A stretch of 64,000 nucleotides of DNA from Rodentibacter heidelbergensis. Lineage in GTDB: Bacteria > Pseudomonadota > Gammaproteobacteria > Enterobacterales > Pasteurellaceae. Of the stretch, positions 19,074-31,127 are shown piece by piece. Both the position numbers and the translations under genes were made by a program. The first letter of the stretch is position 1, and each line of letters starts with the position of its first letter. The DNA is taken from NCBI RefSeq assembly GCF_002000125.1, contig NZ_MLHH01000003.1, forward strand, positions 62,001 to 126,000, given 5' to 3'. The notes under the pieces are model-generated. The model was not told the DNA's origin, did not search any database, and saw only the letters and a program-made list of their open reading frames with translations.

Positions 19074-20534
19074 ATGATTATTTTCAATAACGGCAAATAC
19101 AAAAGTCTTCTCGCTGCCGAACAAGGTGAACTTGATAGAATACGCAAAACAGTAGAAAGCGATAGAAATTTCTATCCGGTCTACCACCTTGCGCCTCCCA
19201 CTGGGCTATTAAATGATCCGAATGGGCTGATTTTTGATGGCGAAAAATACCACCTTTTTTATCAATGGTTTCCCTTCGATGCCATCCACGGAATGAAACA
19301 CTGGAAACATTTTATCACGACTGATTTCCAAACCTACCAAACCGCTGATGATTTAATCCCTTGTGAGTTATTTGAATCTCACGGTTGCTACTCCGGGGGG
19401 GCGTTAAAAGTGGGCGATAAACTGGCGATGTTCTATACCGGCAATACCCGCCGCCCGAGTGATAATCAACGCGTGCCTTATCAAAATTTAGCCATTTTTA
19501 ACTTAGAGGGTAAATTGTTAAGCAAACGCCCCTTAATCGAAAATGCCCCTAAAGGTTATACAGAACACGTTCGAGATCCGAAGCCTTATTTCACAAAAGA
19601 AGGGAAAATCCGTTTTATTTGCGGGGCTCAACGTGAAAACCTTACCGGTACGGCTATTATTTTTGAAATGGATCATTTAGATGATACGCCACGTTTAATC
19701 GGTGAGTTGTCCATTCCTGCCTTTAATAATCAGGCGGTATTTATGTGGGAATGTCCGGATTTATTGAAATTGGCGGAGAAAGATATTTTTATCTGGTCAC
19801 CACAGGGTAAACCTCATGAAGCACATCAATTCCAAAATAACTACCACGCCACTTATGCCATTGGACAATTAAAGGGTAATGAACTGGAGGCAGAGCACAT
19901 TGCCGAATTGGATCAAGGCTTTGATTTCTATGCCCCTCAAACCTTTAGTGGATTGGAAAATAAAGCAAGCACCATTATGTTTGGCTGGATTGGCTTGCCG
20001 GATTTAACTTATCCAACAGATCAATTCAAATGGCATTCTACTCTCACTCTACCCCGTGAAGTGTGGTTAAACGACAATCGGTTATACCAACGCCCGATTG
20101 GCAAAATTTATGAAAAAATGACCGCACTTTCTACACAAACCTTACAACAACAAAGCCTCATTGCGCAGTTAGATCGTGCTTATTTGAAATTTGATGCGCA
20201 AAATCAGCCTTTCACCTTATCTTTCTTCACCAATGAAAGAGATGAAACTTTAAGGTTATCTTATAAAAACGGCTTAGTTTGTTTGGATCGCAGCCAATCC
20301 AAGCAAACGGAGCTGATGGAAAAATTTGGCGGGCAACGTTATTGTGAAATCGCCTCTCTTTATACCGTAGAAATTTTCTTTGATCGATCGATTGTGGAAA
20401 TATTCTTAAATGACGGCGAAAAAGTGATGACCTCAAGATTTTTTATCGAAAATCGGGAAAACCTTGTCATATCTGATCGAGCCTTGACCGTTGAAATTGG
20501 CTATCCCCGGGCTATTGAATATTTTCATTCATAG
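19074..20534 (+). CDS. scrB: Sucrose-6-phosphate hydrolase (GH32 invertase)
   Basis: Splits sucrose 6-phosphate, or related fructosides, to fructose and glucose 6-phosphate in the cytoplasm. The GH32 hallmarks are all present: nucleophile motif LLNDPNG (near residue 45), RDPKPY (near 165) and the acid/base region WECPDL (near 220). There is no signal peptide. I chose the ATG at 19074 (MIIFNNGKYKS, 486 residues), with AGGA over the GST stop codon; a longer frame from 19047 lies inside the GST gene. Confidence 0.92.
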   Translation: MIIFNNGKYKSLLAAEQGELDRIRKTVESDRNFYPVYHLAPPTGLLNDPNGLIFDGEKYHLFYQWFPFDAIHGMKHWKHFITTDFQTYQTADDLIPCELFESHGCYSGGALKVGDKLAMFYTGNTRRPSDNQRVPYQNLAIFNLEGKLLSKRPLIENAPKGYTEHVRDPKPYFTKEGKIRFICGAQRENLTGTAIIFEMDHLDDTPRLIGELSIPAFNNQAVFMWECPDLLKLAEKDIFIWSPQGKPHEAHQFQNNYHATYAIGQLKGNELEAEHIAELDQGFDFYAPQTFSGLENKASTIMFGWIGLPDLTYPTDQFKWHSTLTLPREVWLNDNRLYQRPIGKIYEKMTALSTQTLQQQSLIAQLDRAYLKFDAQNQPFTLSFFTNERDETLRLSYKNGLVCLDRSQSKQTELMEKFGGQRYCEIASLYTVEIFFDRSIVEIFLNDGEKVMTSRFFIENRENLVISDRALTVEIGYPRAIEYFHS

Positions 20535-20546
20535 TGGGGAAAAGAA

Positions 20547-20574
20547 AAAGTGCGGTCAGTTTTGACCGCACTTT
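20547..20574. terminator. Bidirectional terminator made of an inverted uptake-signal pair
   Basis: AAAGTGCGGTCA (20547-20558), a four-base loop, and TGACCGCACTTT (20563-20574) form a perfect 12-bp hairpin between the convergent scrB and small-lipoprotein genes. Both arms are full uptake signals. Confidence 0.85.
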
Positions 20575-20586
20575 GAAAGAAAAGTA

Positions 20587-20730
20587 TTAACGATTGACGC
20601 CCCAATGACGGGTATCTTTATCAAATTTCATTCCTGAATGAGAACCTTCCGAACCATTAAAATACACATCTTTATTGGCACAAGCTGAAATCACCAATGC
20701 ACCGACAATAACGAGTAATAATTTTTTCAT
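20587..20730 (-). CDS. Small lipoprotein, 47 residues
   Basis: A short frame reads MKKLLLVIVGALVISACANK followed by a polar 28-residue tail ending RHWGVNR. It has a charged start, a hydrophobic stretch and a lipobox VISAC (cleavage before C17). The mature peptide would be only about 31 residues, tethered to a membrane. A ribosome-binding AAGG lies just upstream. It is convergent with scrB, and just downstream of hisIE on the same strand. I do not know its function. Confidence 0.78.
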   Translation of the reverse strand: MKKLLLVIVGALVISACANKDVYFNGSEGSHSGMKFDKDTRHWGVNR

Positions 20731-20797
20731 AATACTGACCTTTTACTTCAATTAACATCGGCGCAAATTGTAACACAACACAAATTATTCCACAGCT

Positions 20798-21436
20798 TTA
20801 TTTATTAGAACCTTCCGGATGCAAGCCAATTCCTTGATGACGCTCTTGTAATTTTGCAATCACATCACGCCATTCCAACCCTTGATGATGTAACAAGACG
20901 GTTAAGTGATAAATCAAATCGGCCGTTTCACTCACGATTTCCTGCTCCTCTCCCATCACGGCGGCTAAAGCAGTTTCAACCCCCTCTTCCCCAACTTTTT
21001 GGGCAATTTTCTTCATTCCTTTAGCATGAAGTGTCGCTGTGTAAGAGCTTTCAGGATCAGCATTTTTCTTCTCAGAAAGTGTGCGTTCCAATTTTGCAAA
21101 CCACGTCCAATCCCCCTCACATTGGGTTTCAAATTGATGAAAACAACTTTCCGCTCCCGTGTGGCAGGTTGCACCAATAGGATTGGCTAAAATCAATAAG
21201 GTATCCTTATCACAATCAAGACTCATATCCACCACATGAAGAAAATTCCCCGAGGTTTCGCCCTTTGTCCATAAACGTTGTTTGGTACGAGAATAGAAAG
21301 TGACCCGCTTTTCATTTAAGGTTTTTTCCAATGCCTCGGGATTCATATAACCGAGCATGAGCACTTCGCAAGTTTTTGCATTTTGTACAATCACCGGTAA
21401 GAGATTATCGACTTTTTGCCAGTTGATGTTTTGCAT
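20798..21436 (-). CDS. hisI: HisIE, bifunctional phosphoribosyl-AMP cyclohydrolase / phosphoribosyl-ATP pyrophosphatase
   Basis: Catalyses steps 2 and 3 of histidine synthesis. The N-terminal cyclohydrolase half (about residues 1-115) has the zinc-binding LDCDKDTLL and [11 protein letters not shown] stretches. The C-terminal pyrophosphatase half (about 118-205) has [21 protein letters not shown]. The fused form and its place as the last his gene match Enterobacteria and Haemophilus. A 131-nt gap with a palindrome separates it from hisF. Confidence 0.96.
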   Translation of the reverse strand: MQNINWQKVDNLLPVIVQNAKTCEVLMLGYMNPEALEKTLNEKRVTFYSRTKQRLWTKGETSGNFLHVVDMSLDCDKDTLLILANPIGATCHTGAESCFHQFETQCEGDWTWFAKLERTLSEKKNADPESSYTATLHAKGMKKIAQKVGEEGVETALAAVMGEEQEIVSETADLIYHLTVLLHHQGLEWRDVIAKLQERHQGIGLHPEGSNK

Positions 21437-21453
21437 ATTTATTCCTTATCAAA

Positions 21454-21485
21454 CCTAGCACGCTAAGTTGTGCGAGGTTACGCAT
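21454..21485. repeat. Degenerate bipartite palindromic repeat (hisF-hisI gap)
   Basis: CCTAGCAC (21454-21461) and GTGCGAGG (21470-21477) are imperfect inverted arms, immediately followed by TTACGCAT. The same TTA-GCAT linker follows the palindromes at 23679 and, in variant form, 23086, 23636 and 26224. I read it as a decayed member of the repeat family around the RAYT gene. Confidence 0.5.
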
Positions 21486-21567
21486 TATTAAATCTGTATA
21501 TCGGTGGCGACACCATTGAACTATACATGGACGATTGCGACAACGTCGCTATCGGTATTCGTAGAGA

Positions 21568-23659
<2,092 letters not shown>

Positions 23660-23678
23660 CACAACAAATTACTATAAT

Positions 23679-23757
23679 CCGAGGGTATAAATACCCACGG
23701 TTACGCATAAACATGTCCCTCTTGGAAACATATCTAGGGTAGTTTTGTTACCCTAAG
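23679..23757. repeat. Bipartite palindromic repeat, third and fourth units (RAYT-hisH gap)
   Basis: Arms CCGAGGGTA / TACCCACGG enclose TAAA (23679-23700, one mismatch), followed by TTACGCATAAAC and a weaker hairpin starting ATGTCCC and ending GGAAACAT (to 23730). A further imperfect palindrome CTAGGGTAG..TTACCCTAAG follows at about 23733-23757. It has the same order of parts as the RAYT-flanking units, with a different core sequence. Confidence 0.65.
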
Positions 23758-23808
23758 CAGAAAAAAATTACAAGCTCCACTTCTAAGTTTTCGACCTCAA
23801 TCACAAAA

Positions 23809-24396
23809 CTAAATTTTTTCCACAAAATTCCGCAACAATAACGCTCCATTCTTCCCCGAGCGCTCGGGGTGGAATTGCACGCCGTAGAAATTATCTTTAG
23901 CAATAGCAGCAGAAAAATCTACGCCATAATGGCTGGTGGCGATAGTATTTTCATTCGGGCTGACTGCATAGCTATGCACAAAATAGAAATAGCTATTTTG
24001 CTCAATGCCGTCAAACAGTGGGCAGCCCTCCGTATAACGCACCTTATTCCAGCCCATATGGGGCAAAGGCAAACCTGTATCAGGAATTAACGCCGTTTGG
24101 CTTGGCATTAGATTCAGGGTTTCTACGTTACCCTCTTCGGAAAAAGCGGTCATTAGCTGCATCCCCAAGCAAATGCCCAACACGGGTTGGCGGAGGTTTT
24201 GGATCACCTCAATTAGCCCTCGTTCTTGTAAATTTTTCATTGCTGCAGCAGCCGTTCCCACCCCTGGCAGAATCAGCTTATCGGCAGATTGAATTTTATT
24301 GAGATCACTTGTGATCTCAGCCACATATCCCAATCGGTCAAAAGCGAATTTGACAGAGGAGAGATTGGCGCAGGCGGTGTCGATGATGGTGAGCAT
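23809..24396 (-). CDS. hisH: HisH, imidazole glycerol phosphate synthase glutaminase subunit
   Basis: Class I glutamine amidotransferase that feeds ammonia to HisF. The 195-residue protein shows the oxyanion strand LILPGVGTA, the nucleophile elbow GICLGMQ (C about 75) and the His-Glu pair in VQFHPERSG. It is normally next to hisA; here the RAYT element and repeats separate the two by 736 nt. Confidence 0.97.
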   Translation of the reverse strand: MLTIIDTACANLSSVKFAFDRLGYVAEITSDLNKIQSADKLILPGVGTAAAAMKNLQERGLIEVIQNLRQPVLGICLGMQLMTAFSEEGNVETLNLMPSQTALIPDTGLPLPHMGWNKVRYTEGCPLFDGIEQNSYFYFVHSYAVSPNENTIATSHYGVDFSAAIAKDNFYGVQFHPERSGKNGALLLRNFVEKI

Positions 24397-24411
24397 AAGT
24401 TATCCTAAAAT

Positions 24412-25014
24412 TTAAAGAAATGGTGATGCTATCGTTATAATATCTGCAATAAAAGAACTTAATTTAGGGACTTTTTCTTTTACTTGTTCTAGAAAGTTTA
24501 AATCATTAATATCTTGTTTATTATTATCTAATAAATTATTTTCAATATTTTCTATTGAATTAATCAACTTAATAAAATCATTTCTTTCAAGAACATAGGA
24601 ATTATTAATAATCTCTGATTTATTTGATTTTATACTCACAATAGCTTTTTTTGTATTAATAGTTATTTGAGCCACATTATTTATATTTACATTGCCTGAA
24701 TCAATAATCATCTCTTGTTCTCTCATAAGAAGCACTTCTGCATAGTAAGGACCCAAAAATTTATTCAATAAATTTCCTATAAAATCTCCATCTTTTTTCC
24801 AGAACAATCCTTGTTCTGAATTTATAACTCTGTAATGTATATCATTGAAATATACATCTAAACCATGTTCTCCATATGCTAATTGGAATGCTTTCATAAA
24901 TAAATCTCTATCCTTTTTAGAATATTCATATAGAATCTTAAAATTTGCACCATCTGGTTTAAGACCAGTGTTATTTCTTTCATTTAAATATTTAAATGCT
25001 TCATCTCTGTTCAT
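24412..25014 (-). CDS. Unknown AT-rich gene inserted between hisB and hisH
   Basis: I do not recognise this 200-residue protein. It begins MNRDEAFKYLNERNNTG, has a mixed N-terminal half (about 1-115), a beta-rich repeat-like stretch (SGNVNINNVAQITINTKKAI, about 107-126), an Asn/Glu-rich helical segment, and a hydrophobic tail ending LSSFIADIITIASPFL. Its base composition is clearly more AT-rich than the his genes on both sides, pointing to horizontal acquisition. It lies 15 nt upstream of hisH and is co-oriented, so it is probably transcribed with the operon. A role in phage defence or an immunity function is possible but not supported by any motif. Confidence 0.7.
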   Translation of the reverse strand: MNRDEAFKYLNERNNTGLKPDGANFKILYEYSKKDRDLFMKAFQLAYGEHGLDVYFNDIHYRVINSEQGLFWKKDGDFIGNLLNKFLGPYYAEVLLMREQEMIIDSGNVNINNVAQITINTKKAIVSIKSNKSEIINNSYVLERNDFIKLINSIENIENNLLDNNKQDINDLNFLEQVKEKVPKLSSFIADIITIASPFL

Positions 25015-25108
25015 TATATATTCCTTATAATATATAAAAGTTTTAAATTTACAAAAATCTTATAGCTCTAACCACACTTTAGATAAAATAGGCAAACTTG
25101 CTTAGTGT

Positions 25109-26197
25109 TCACAACACTCCCTTACTACTCGGCAACTCACTCCCATCAATTCTTATCGCCTGTCTTAAGGTTCTGCCAAACACTTTAAATAAACTTTCGA
25201 TTTTGTGGTGGTCGTTGTCGCCTTTAGCTTTGATGTGTAGGGTGGCAAGCATAGTAAAAGCGATAGATTGGAAAAAATGCTCGGTCAATTCGGTGCTGAA
25301 ATCGCCTACTTTATCCCGTTTAAATTCTGCTTTAAATTTAATAAACGGGCGACCCGATAAATCCAAGGCACATTGGGCTTTACATTCATCCATTGGTAGC
25401 ACAAAACCAAAGCGGGCAATGCCCCGTTTATCGCCAATGGCTTGTTTTAATGCTGTGCCAAGTGCAAGGGCGGTATCTTCCACCGTGTGATGTTCATCAA
25501 TCCACAGATCGCCCTTGCAAGAAATATTCATACGGAAACCACCGTGGGTGGCGATTTGGTCGAGCATATGGTCGAAAAAGCCCACGCCTGTGTTGATTTC
25601 GTTTACGCCGGTTTCGTCTAGCCACACTTCAACTTTGATATCCGTTTCTTTGGTTTTACGTTCTACAATGGCGTGGCGTGGTGGGCGTTCGCCGATATTG
25701 GTGACCGCTTCGCCTAATAATTTTTCCGTAATCAGCTCCCAGTTCAGTTTTTCCGGGTGATATTGCAATGCTCGAATGCCTAGATTTTCCGCTAATTGCA
25801 CATCGGTGGCACGGTCGCCAATCACAAAAGAGCGGTCAGGATCGAATAAGTTTCTATCGATATATTTTTGTAATAGTTTGGTTTTCGGCTTGCGACATTC
25901 GCAATTATCCTCGGGTTTATGTGGGCAGATCAGCACCTTATCAAACTCGATACCCTGCGAGTTAAACAACGCCATCATCGCATTGTGTGGCTTGTCAAAA
26001 TCTACTTGCGGGAAAGAGGCCGTGCCTAAACCGTCCTGATTGCTCACCATCACCAAACGGTAGCATTTTTGCAATTTCAGTAGGGCGGGAATCACGTTCG
26101 GCTCAAATTTGAGTTTTTCTAAACTGTCGATTTGAAAATCGGTTTTCGGTTCATCAATCAATGTGCCATCACGGTCGATAAAAAGGGTTGGTTGCAT
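25109..26197 (-). CDS. hisB: HisB, histidinol-phosphatase / imidazole glycerol-phosphate dehydratase
   Basis: Bifunctional enzyme for two late steps. The N-terminal HAD phosphatase domain (about 1-165) has the DxD nucleophile motif [12 protein letters not shown] and a zinc loop [14 protein letters not shown]. The C-terminal dehydratase domain (about 170-362) has [12 protein letters not shown] and [14 protein letters not shown] metal-binding histidines. The 362-residue length is normal. Confidence 0.97.
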   Translation of the reverse strand: MQPTLFIDRDGTLIDEPKTDFQIDSLEKLKFEPNVIPALLKLQKCYRLVMVSNQDGLGTASFPQVDFDKPHNAMMALFNSQGIEFDKVLICPHKPEDNCECRKPKTKLLQKYIDRNLFDPDRSFVIGDRATDVQLAENLGIRALQYHPEKLNWELITEKLLGEAVTNIGERPPRHAIVERKTKETDIKVEVWLDETGVNEINTGVGFFDHMLDQIATHGGFRMNISCKGDLWIDEHHTVEDTALALGTALKQAIGDKRGIARFGFVLPMDECKAQCALDLSGRPFIKFKAEFKRDKVGDFSTELTEHFFQSIAFTMLATLHIKAKGDNDHHKIESLFKVFGRTLRQAIRIDGSELPSSKGVL

Positions 26198-26223
26198 GTT
26201 ATTCTCCTGTGTTTGCTCATATC

Positions 26224-26272
26224 CCTAGGGTAACTACCCTAGGTTAAGTATAAACCTACCCCGTTGGGGTAG
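26224..26272. repeat. Bipartite palindromic repeat (hisB-hisC gap, unit 1)
   Basis: Arms CCTAGGGTA / TACCCTAGG (26224-26243), linker TTAAGTATAAAC (26244-26255), then hairpin CTACCCC-GTT-GGGGTAG (26256-26272). The order and sequence are nearly identical to the ends of the RAYT element 3 kb away, though no transposase gene is present here. Confidence 0.8.
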
Positions 26273-26300
26273 CCTGTTCTCACTAATATTTCTATCACTT

Positions 26301-26353
26301 GTTCCCCCACAAGGGGAACGACTATAGGTAACCGTGGGTATTTATACCCACGG
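26301..26353. repeat. Bipartite palindromic repeat (hisB-hisC gap, unit 2, inverted)
   Basis: Read on the plus strand: hairpin GTTCCCC / GGGGAAC (26301-26319), a 12-base linker GACTATAGGTAA, then the perfect palindrome with arms CCGTGGGTA / TACCCACGG (26332-26353). It is the same architecture as 23679-23730 in the opposite direction. Together with 26224-26272 it forms a head-to-head pair like a BIME. Confidence 0.75.
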
Positions 26354-26366
26354 ATTACAGTAATTT

Positions 26367-27446
<1,080 letters not shown>

Positions 27447-27455
27447 TTAGAAAAA

Positions 27456-28427
27456 TTAATCTGCTTTTTTTAGCATATGCATAATCAGCCGAATGAGCGT
27501 TTCTTTTTGCTTTGGATCAGATTCTGCCACGAGAAGTGTAAGTGCCGCCAAGCCAGTATCATTTATCACAGGGTGATGTTCAGCATTAAACAATCGGTGA
27601 TTTCGATGTAAAAAATCAATAAAGAGAAAGGCGCCGCTACGTTTATTACCGTCCGAAAAAGGATGATTTTTTACCACAAAATAAAGCAAATGCGCAGCTT
27701 TAGCTTCAATGGTCGGATATGCAGGTTCGCCAAAAACCGTTTGATCCAAATTACCTAAAATAGCGGCTAACCCCTCTTCTCTTTCTCGCCCGAATAAATC
27801 AGAAGCCTCGCCTTTTTCGATAAGTTGTTGCTTAAGCAATTGCAATGCCGAGCGTGCTTCATTGACTGTTGGCAATACACCACCCATTTGCGTTTTGGGT
27901 TCGCTTAAAAGCCCCTCGTCATATTGTTGTAACCATAAAAACGTTTGAGCATAACGACTGACAATATCAACCAACCCTCGGCCACTTTCCACTGTTAATT
28001 CAGAGGATCGTGCGGTTTTTTGAATTAATGCCAATGCTTGCTCCAACTCCACTGCATTTTGTTGCAAACGTTGTTGATTCAAGGCATAGCCTTTGACAAG
28101 ATAATCTTTCAATCGAGCGGTTGCCCAACGTCGAAATGCTACACCTTGGGGGGATTTAATTCGATAGCCGACAGAAATAATCGTCTCTAGATCGTAAAAT
28201 GTCACAGGACGATCTGCAGAAGCAATATGCATTTTTTGCATATTGCTTTTTTCATTGAGCTCACCTTCTTCAAGAGCGTTAGCAATATGACGTGAAATCA
28301 CAGATTGATTTCGTCCGAATAATTGCACCATCTGAGCCTGTGAGAGCCAAACAGTCTCACTTTCAAACCGCACCTCCACTTGGGCTTGTCCGTCTTGGGT
28401 TTGGTAAATTTCAATTGGGTTTTGCAT
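27456..28427 (-). CDS. RhuM-Fic fusion protein
   Basis: Two-domain protein of 323 residues. The N-terminal RhuM-like domain (about 1-120) includes VWLSQAQMVQLFGRNQSVISRHI and FRRWATARLKDYLVKGY. The C-terminal Fic domain (about 185-315) carries an intact active-site motif HPFSDGNKRSGAFLF (residues 255-269), matching HxFxDGNKRxG. Fic enzymes transfer AMP or other phosphate-containing groups onto proteins, and RhuM proteins occur in accessory islands. I chose the ATG at 28427, with AAAGGAGAACC upstream; a frame to 28463 lacks one. It sits between hisC and hisD, co-oriented, 24 nt before hisC. Confidence 0.88.
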   Translation of the reverse strand: MQNPIEIYQTQDGQAQVEVRFESETVWLSQAQMVQLFGRNQSVISRHIANALEEGELNEKSNMQKMHIASADRPVTFYDLETIISVGYRIKSPQGVAFRRWATARLKDYLVKGYALNQQRLQQNAVELEQALALIQKTARSSELTVESGRGLVDIVSRYAQTFLWLQQYDEGLLSEPKTQMGGVLPTVNEARSALQLLKQQLIEKGEASDLFGREREEGLAAILGNLDQTVFGEPAYPTIEAKAAHLLYFVVKNHPFSDGNKRSGAFLFIDFLHRNHRLFNAEHHPVINDTGLAALTLLVAESDPKQKETLIRLIMHMLKKAD

Positions 28428-28464
28428 TTTGGTTCTCCTTTTATTAATTATTATTAATGTCAAA

Positions 28465-29748
28465 TTACATCTTCAACTTCGCCAGCCTCACTTCCACCGC
28501 CAGTCTGTGCGCTTCAAGCTGTTCGGCACTTGCCATTGCCATGACGGTGGGTGCAAGGGTTTGGAAACCTTGTGGGTTGAGTTCTTGCACCGTCATTCGT
28601 TTGCTGAAATCCGCCAACCCTAGGCTTGAATAGGTGCGGGTGTAGCCATAAGTGGGCAGAACATGGTTCGTGCCACTGGCATAATCGCCCATACTTTCGG
28701 GTGAATATGCCCCTAAGAAAATTGATCCCGCATTATCAAGACTATTCAACAATGCCCGTGGATTTTGTGTTTGCACCACTAAATGCTCCGGCGCATATTC
28801 GTTGCTGATATGGACGGCTTGTTCAATACTTTCTGCAATGAAAATGCGGCTGTGGGCGAGCGCTTGCTCTGCGGTCTCTTTTCTAGGCAAGTTTTCAAGC
28901 TGTTTTTCAATGGAAAGTGCGGTCGCTTTTGCCAGTGTTTCACTGTTGGTGACTAAAATCACTTGGCTATCTACCCCGTGTTCTGCTTGGGAAAGAAGGT
29001 CACTTGCAACAAAATCAGGATCGGCAAATTCATCGGCAATCACCAAAACCTCTGAAGGCCCAGCCGGCATATCAATGGCAGTGCCTCGTTGCATCACTTG
29101 GCGTTTCGCCTCTGTTACAAAAGCATTGCCCGGCCCGAAGATTTTATCCACTTTTGCCACGGTTTCTGTGCCTTGTGCCATCGCAAAAATCGCCTGCGCC
29201 CCGCCCACTGTGTAAATGGTTTCCACACCACAAAGGTTTGCCGTATAAAGAATTTCATCTGCAATCGGTGGAGGGGAACAAAGCACAATTTTTTTACAAC
29301 CGGCGATTTTGGCAGGAATGGCAAGCATCAGCACTGTCGAAAATAGCGGGGCTGAACCACCGGGGATATACAATCCAACCCGTTCAATCGGGCGGGTCAG
29401 CACTTGGCAACGCACACCGGGTTGTGTTTCGATATCAATTTCTTGATTTTGTTGTGCCTTGTGAAAGGCTTCGATATTCGCTTTTGCTTGTTGAATGGCT
29501 TGACAAAGTTCCGGTGAAATTCGAGCGCTTGCGGCTGCAATTTCCTCCTTTGATACGATGAGTTTTTGTAATTTCACTTTGTCGAACTTCTCCGCTAATT
29601 CAAACAAAGCGCCATCGCCATTTTGTGCCACGTTTTCACGAATAGTATCCACCGCTTGTTTAATGCTCTCTCCCACAGTTTGAGCCGGACGGGAAAGTGC
29701 GGTCATTTTTTCCGAAGTTTTTAAATTGTTCCAAATTAATGTTTGCAT
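28465..29748 (-). CDS. hisD: HisD, histidinol dehydrogenase
   Basis: Zinc- and NAD-dependent enzyme for the last two oxidations to histidine. The 427-residue protein has [48 protein letters not shown] and the metal region QAEHGVDSQ, then [12 protein letters not shown]. An uptake signal pair lies near 28917 and 29695 within the gene. The gene is complete. Confidence 0.97.
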   Translation of the reverse strand: MQTLIWNNLKTSEKMTALSRPAQTVGESIKQAVDTIRENVAQNGDGALFELAEKFDKVKLQKLIVSKEEIAAASARISPELCQAIQQAKANIEAFHKAQQNQEIDIETQPGVRCQVLTRPIERVGLYIPGGSAPLFSTVLMLAIPAKIAGCKKIVLCSPPPIADEILYTANLCGVETIYTVGGAQAIFAMAQGTETVAKVDKIFGPGNAFVTEAKRQVMQRGTAIDMPAGPSEVLVIADEFADPDFVASDLLSQAEHGVDSQVILVTNSETLAKATALSIEKQLENLPRKETAEQALAHSRIFIAESIEQAVHISNEYAPEHLVVQTQNPRALLNSLDNAGSIFLGAYSPESMGDYASGTNHVLPTYGYTRTYSSLGLADFSKRMTVQELNPQGFQTLAPTVMAMASAEQLEAHRLAVEVRLAKLKM

Positions 29749-29836
29749 ATGTTTTATTCCTCTATTCTTAATCTTGCTATTTTTCCCTTCTTTACCACCT
29801 TTATGAAATTTCCGTGAAGCAAAGAAAGTAACAAAA

Positions 29837-30748
29837 TCACGCCATCATTTTTTCAATCGGTAACACTAAAATGGAGCTTGCGCCAATGGCTTTGAGTTGC
29901 TCCATCGTTTCCCAGAAGAGATTTTCTTGGCTAACAACGTGCATAGCGACCTGATTAGTGTCGTGTGCAAGAGGCAAAATGGTCGGGTTTTCAACGCCCG
30001 GTAAAAGGGCAGTAATTTCTTCAAGTTTATTTTTCGGGGCATGAAGCATGATATATTTTGATTCAGCCGCTTGTTGAACCCCTTGGATACGGGTGAGCAA
30101 TTTATCAACGAGGCGTTGTTTATCCGTGGATAAGGCTTCTGCACGCTGAATTAAACAGGCTTTGGAGCGATAAATCACTTCCACTTCTTTTAAGCCATTG
30201 GCCTCCAGTGTTGCACCGGATGAAACCAAATCACAAATAGCATTGGCGATCCCCGCACTAGGCGCTACCTCCACCGAACCGTTCAGCAAACAACTTTTAA
30301 AGGGTACGCCTTGTTCTGCCATGTAACGTTTCAATAAATTCGGATAAGAGGTAGCAATACGGGCATTGGCAAAATCTTGTACGCCTTGGTAATGACAATC
30401 ACGATCAATAGCCAAAGAAAGTCGGCAACCACCAAAATCAAGCTGACGGAGTTTTTTATATTGCACTGTTTCGCCCATCGCAAGACGACCCAGTTCTTCC
30501 TCTTCAAGCACATTTTCACCGATAATGCCAAGATCGACGACGCCATCAAAAATCAGTCCGGGAATGTCATCATCACGCACCCGTAAAATTTCAATAGGCA
30601 TATTTTCTGCATAAGCCATTAAACGTTGCTCATTCCAATTGATTTTCACCCCACATTGTTTTAGAAGTGCGGCACAATCTTGACTAAGACGCCCCTTTTT
30701 TTGCAAAGCAATGCGTAAACGATTTGATGTTTGTGTTGTGTTTGTCAT
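29837..30748 (-). CDS. hisG: HisG, ATP phosphoribosyltransferase (long form)
   Basis: First and feedback-controlled enzyme of histidine synthesis. At 303 residues it is the long form, with a C-terminal histidine-binding regulatory domain (about 225-300). The catalytic half shows [15 protein letters not shown] and [11 protein letters not shown] types of motif (here [11 protein letters not shown]). It is the first structural gene, 144 nt downstream of the hisL leader peptide, in a region with an attenuator. Confidence 0.97.
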   Translation of the reverse strand: MTNTTQTSNRLRIALQKKGRLSQDCAALLKQCGVKINWNEQRLMAYAENMPIEILRVRDDDIPGLIFDGVVDLGIIGENVLEEEELGRLAMGETVQYKKLRQLDFGGCRLSLAIDRDCHYQGVQDFANARIATSYPNLLKRYMAEQGVPFKSCLLNGSVEVAPSAGIANAICDLVSSGATLEANGLKEVEVIYRSKACLIQRAEALSTDKQRLVDKLLTRIQGVQQAAESKYIMLHAPKNKLEEITALLPGVENPTILPLAHDTNQVAMHVVSQENLFWETMEQLKAIGASSILVLPIEKMMA

Positions 30749-30775
30749 TGTTATTTTCCTATTGTTGTTAAGTTT

Positions 30776-30814
30776 AAAAAAACAAAAACCCCTCGAAAGT
30801 TTCCTTCCGAGGGG
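30776..30814 (-). terminator. his operon attenuator terminator
   Basis: On the minus strand, CCCCTCGGAAG pairs with CTTTCGAGGGG (one mismatch, arms 30804-30814 and 30789-30799), followed by a T-rich tail, all between hisL and hisG. This is the expected intrinsic attenuator. Shorter alternative hairpins (around 30838-30895) lie between it and the leader and could act as pause and anti-terminator structures. Confidence 0.88.
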
Positions 30815-30891
30815 TGATGATTTGATGATGTTATCGCACTCGGAAGACCATTTTGTTATCTTCCAGCCACAAAAACACGCCTGAAAGATAA

Positions 30892-30933
30892 TCAGGTGTG
30901 GTGATGATGGCGATAAGTACGGTTCATTTTCAT
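30892..30933 (-). CDS. hisL: hisL leader peptide
   Basis: A 13-residue frame reads [13 protein letters not shown], with four consecutive histidine codons just before the stop. Ribosome stalling on these codons when charged tRNA-His is scarce is the classic trigger that prevents attenuator formation and lets the his operon be transcribed. GGAATTT lies upstream as a modest ribosome-binding site. It is shorter than the E. coli hisL (seven His codons) but has the same layout with the attenuator downstream. Confidence 0.9.
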   Translation of the reverse strand: MKMNRTYRHHHHT

Positions 30934-31082
30934 CGTAAATTCCTTTAAAAATTAATTTCCCTCGAGTTTATGCTTAAAACGGCAGGCAATGCAAGCATTA
31001 TTTTTAATATTTTTTAAATTTCCTCAAAAAATCAAGATAACTTGATAAAATCTCCCGCAATCTCTAAAATGCCCGCTCAACG

Positions 31083-31119
31083 TTGTAGTTCGCAAACCTC
31101 CTACATAAAAAAACTAGGT
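31083..31119 (+). promoter_or_regulatory. PreQ1 class I riboswitch
   Basis: The queC leader folds as a preQ1-I aptamer. P1 pairs TGTAG (31084-31088) with CTACA (31101-31105), the loop holds TTCGC and AAACCTC, and the A-rich tail ATAAAAAAACTAGG follows. The P2 pseudoknot pairs ACCT (31096-31099) with AGGT (31116-31119). The AGG is also the only ribosome-binding-site-like stretch before the queC ATG, so ligand binding should block translation when preQ1 is plentiful. Confidence 0.88.
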
Positions 31120-31127
31120 ACAATCTC

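Noticed and set aside
18990..19187. Minus-strand frame at the GST-scrB junction
   Set aside because: Shadow of the two well-supported plus-strand genes.
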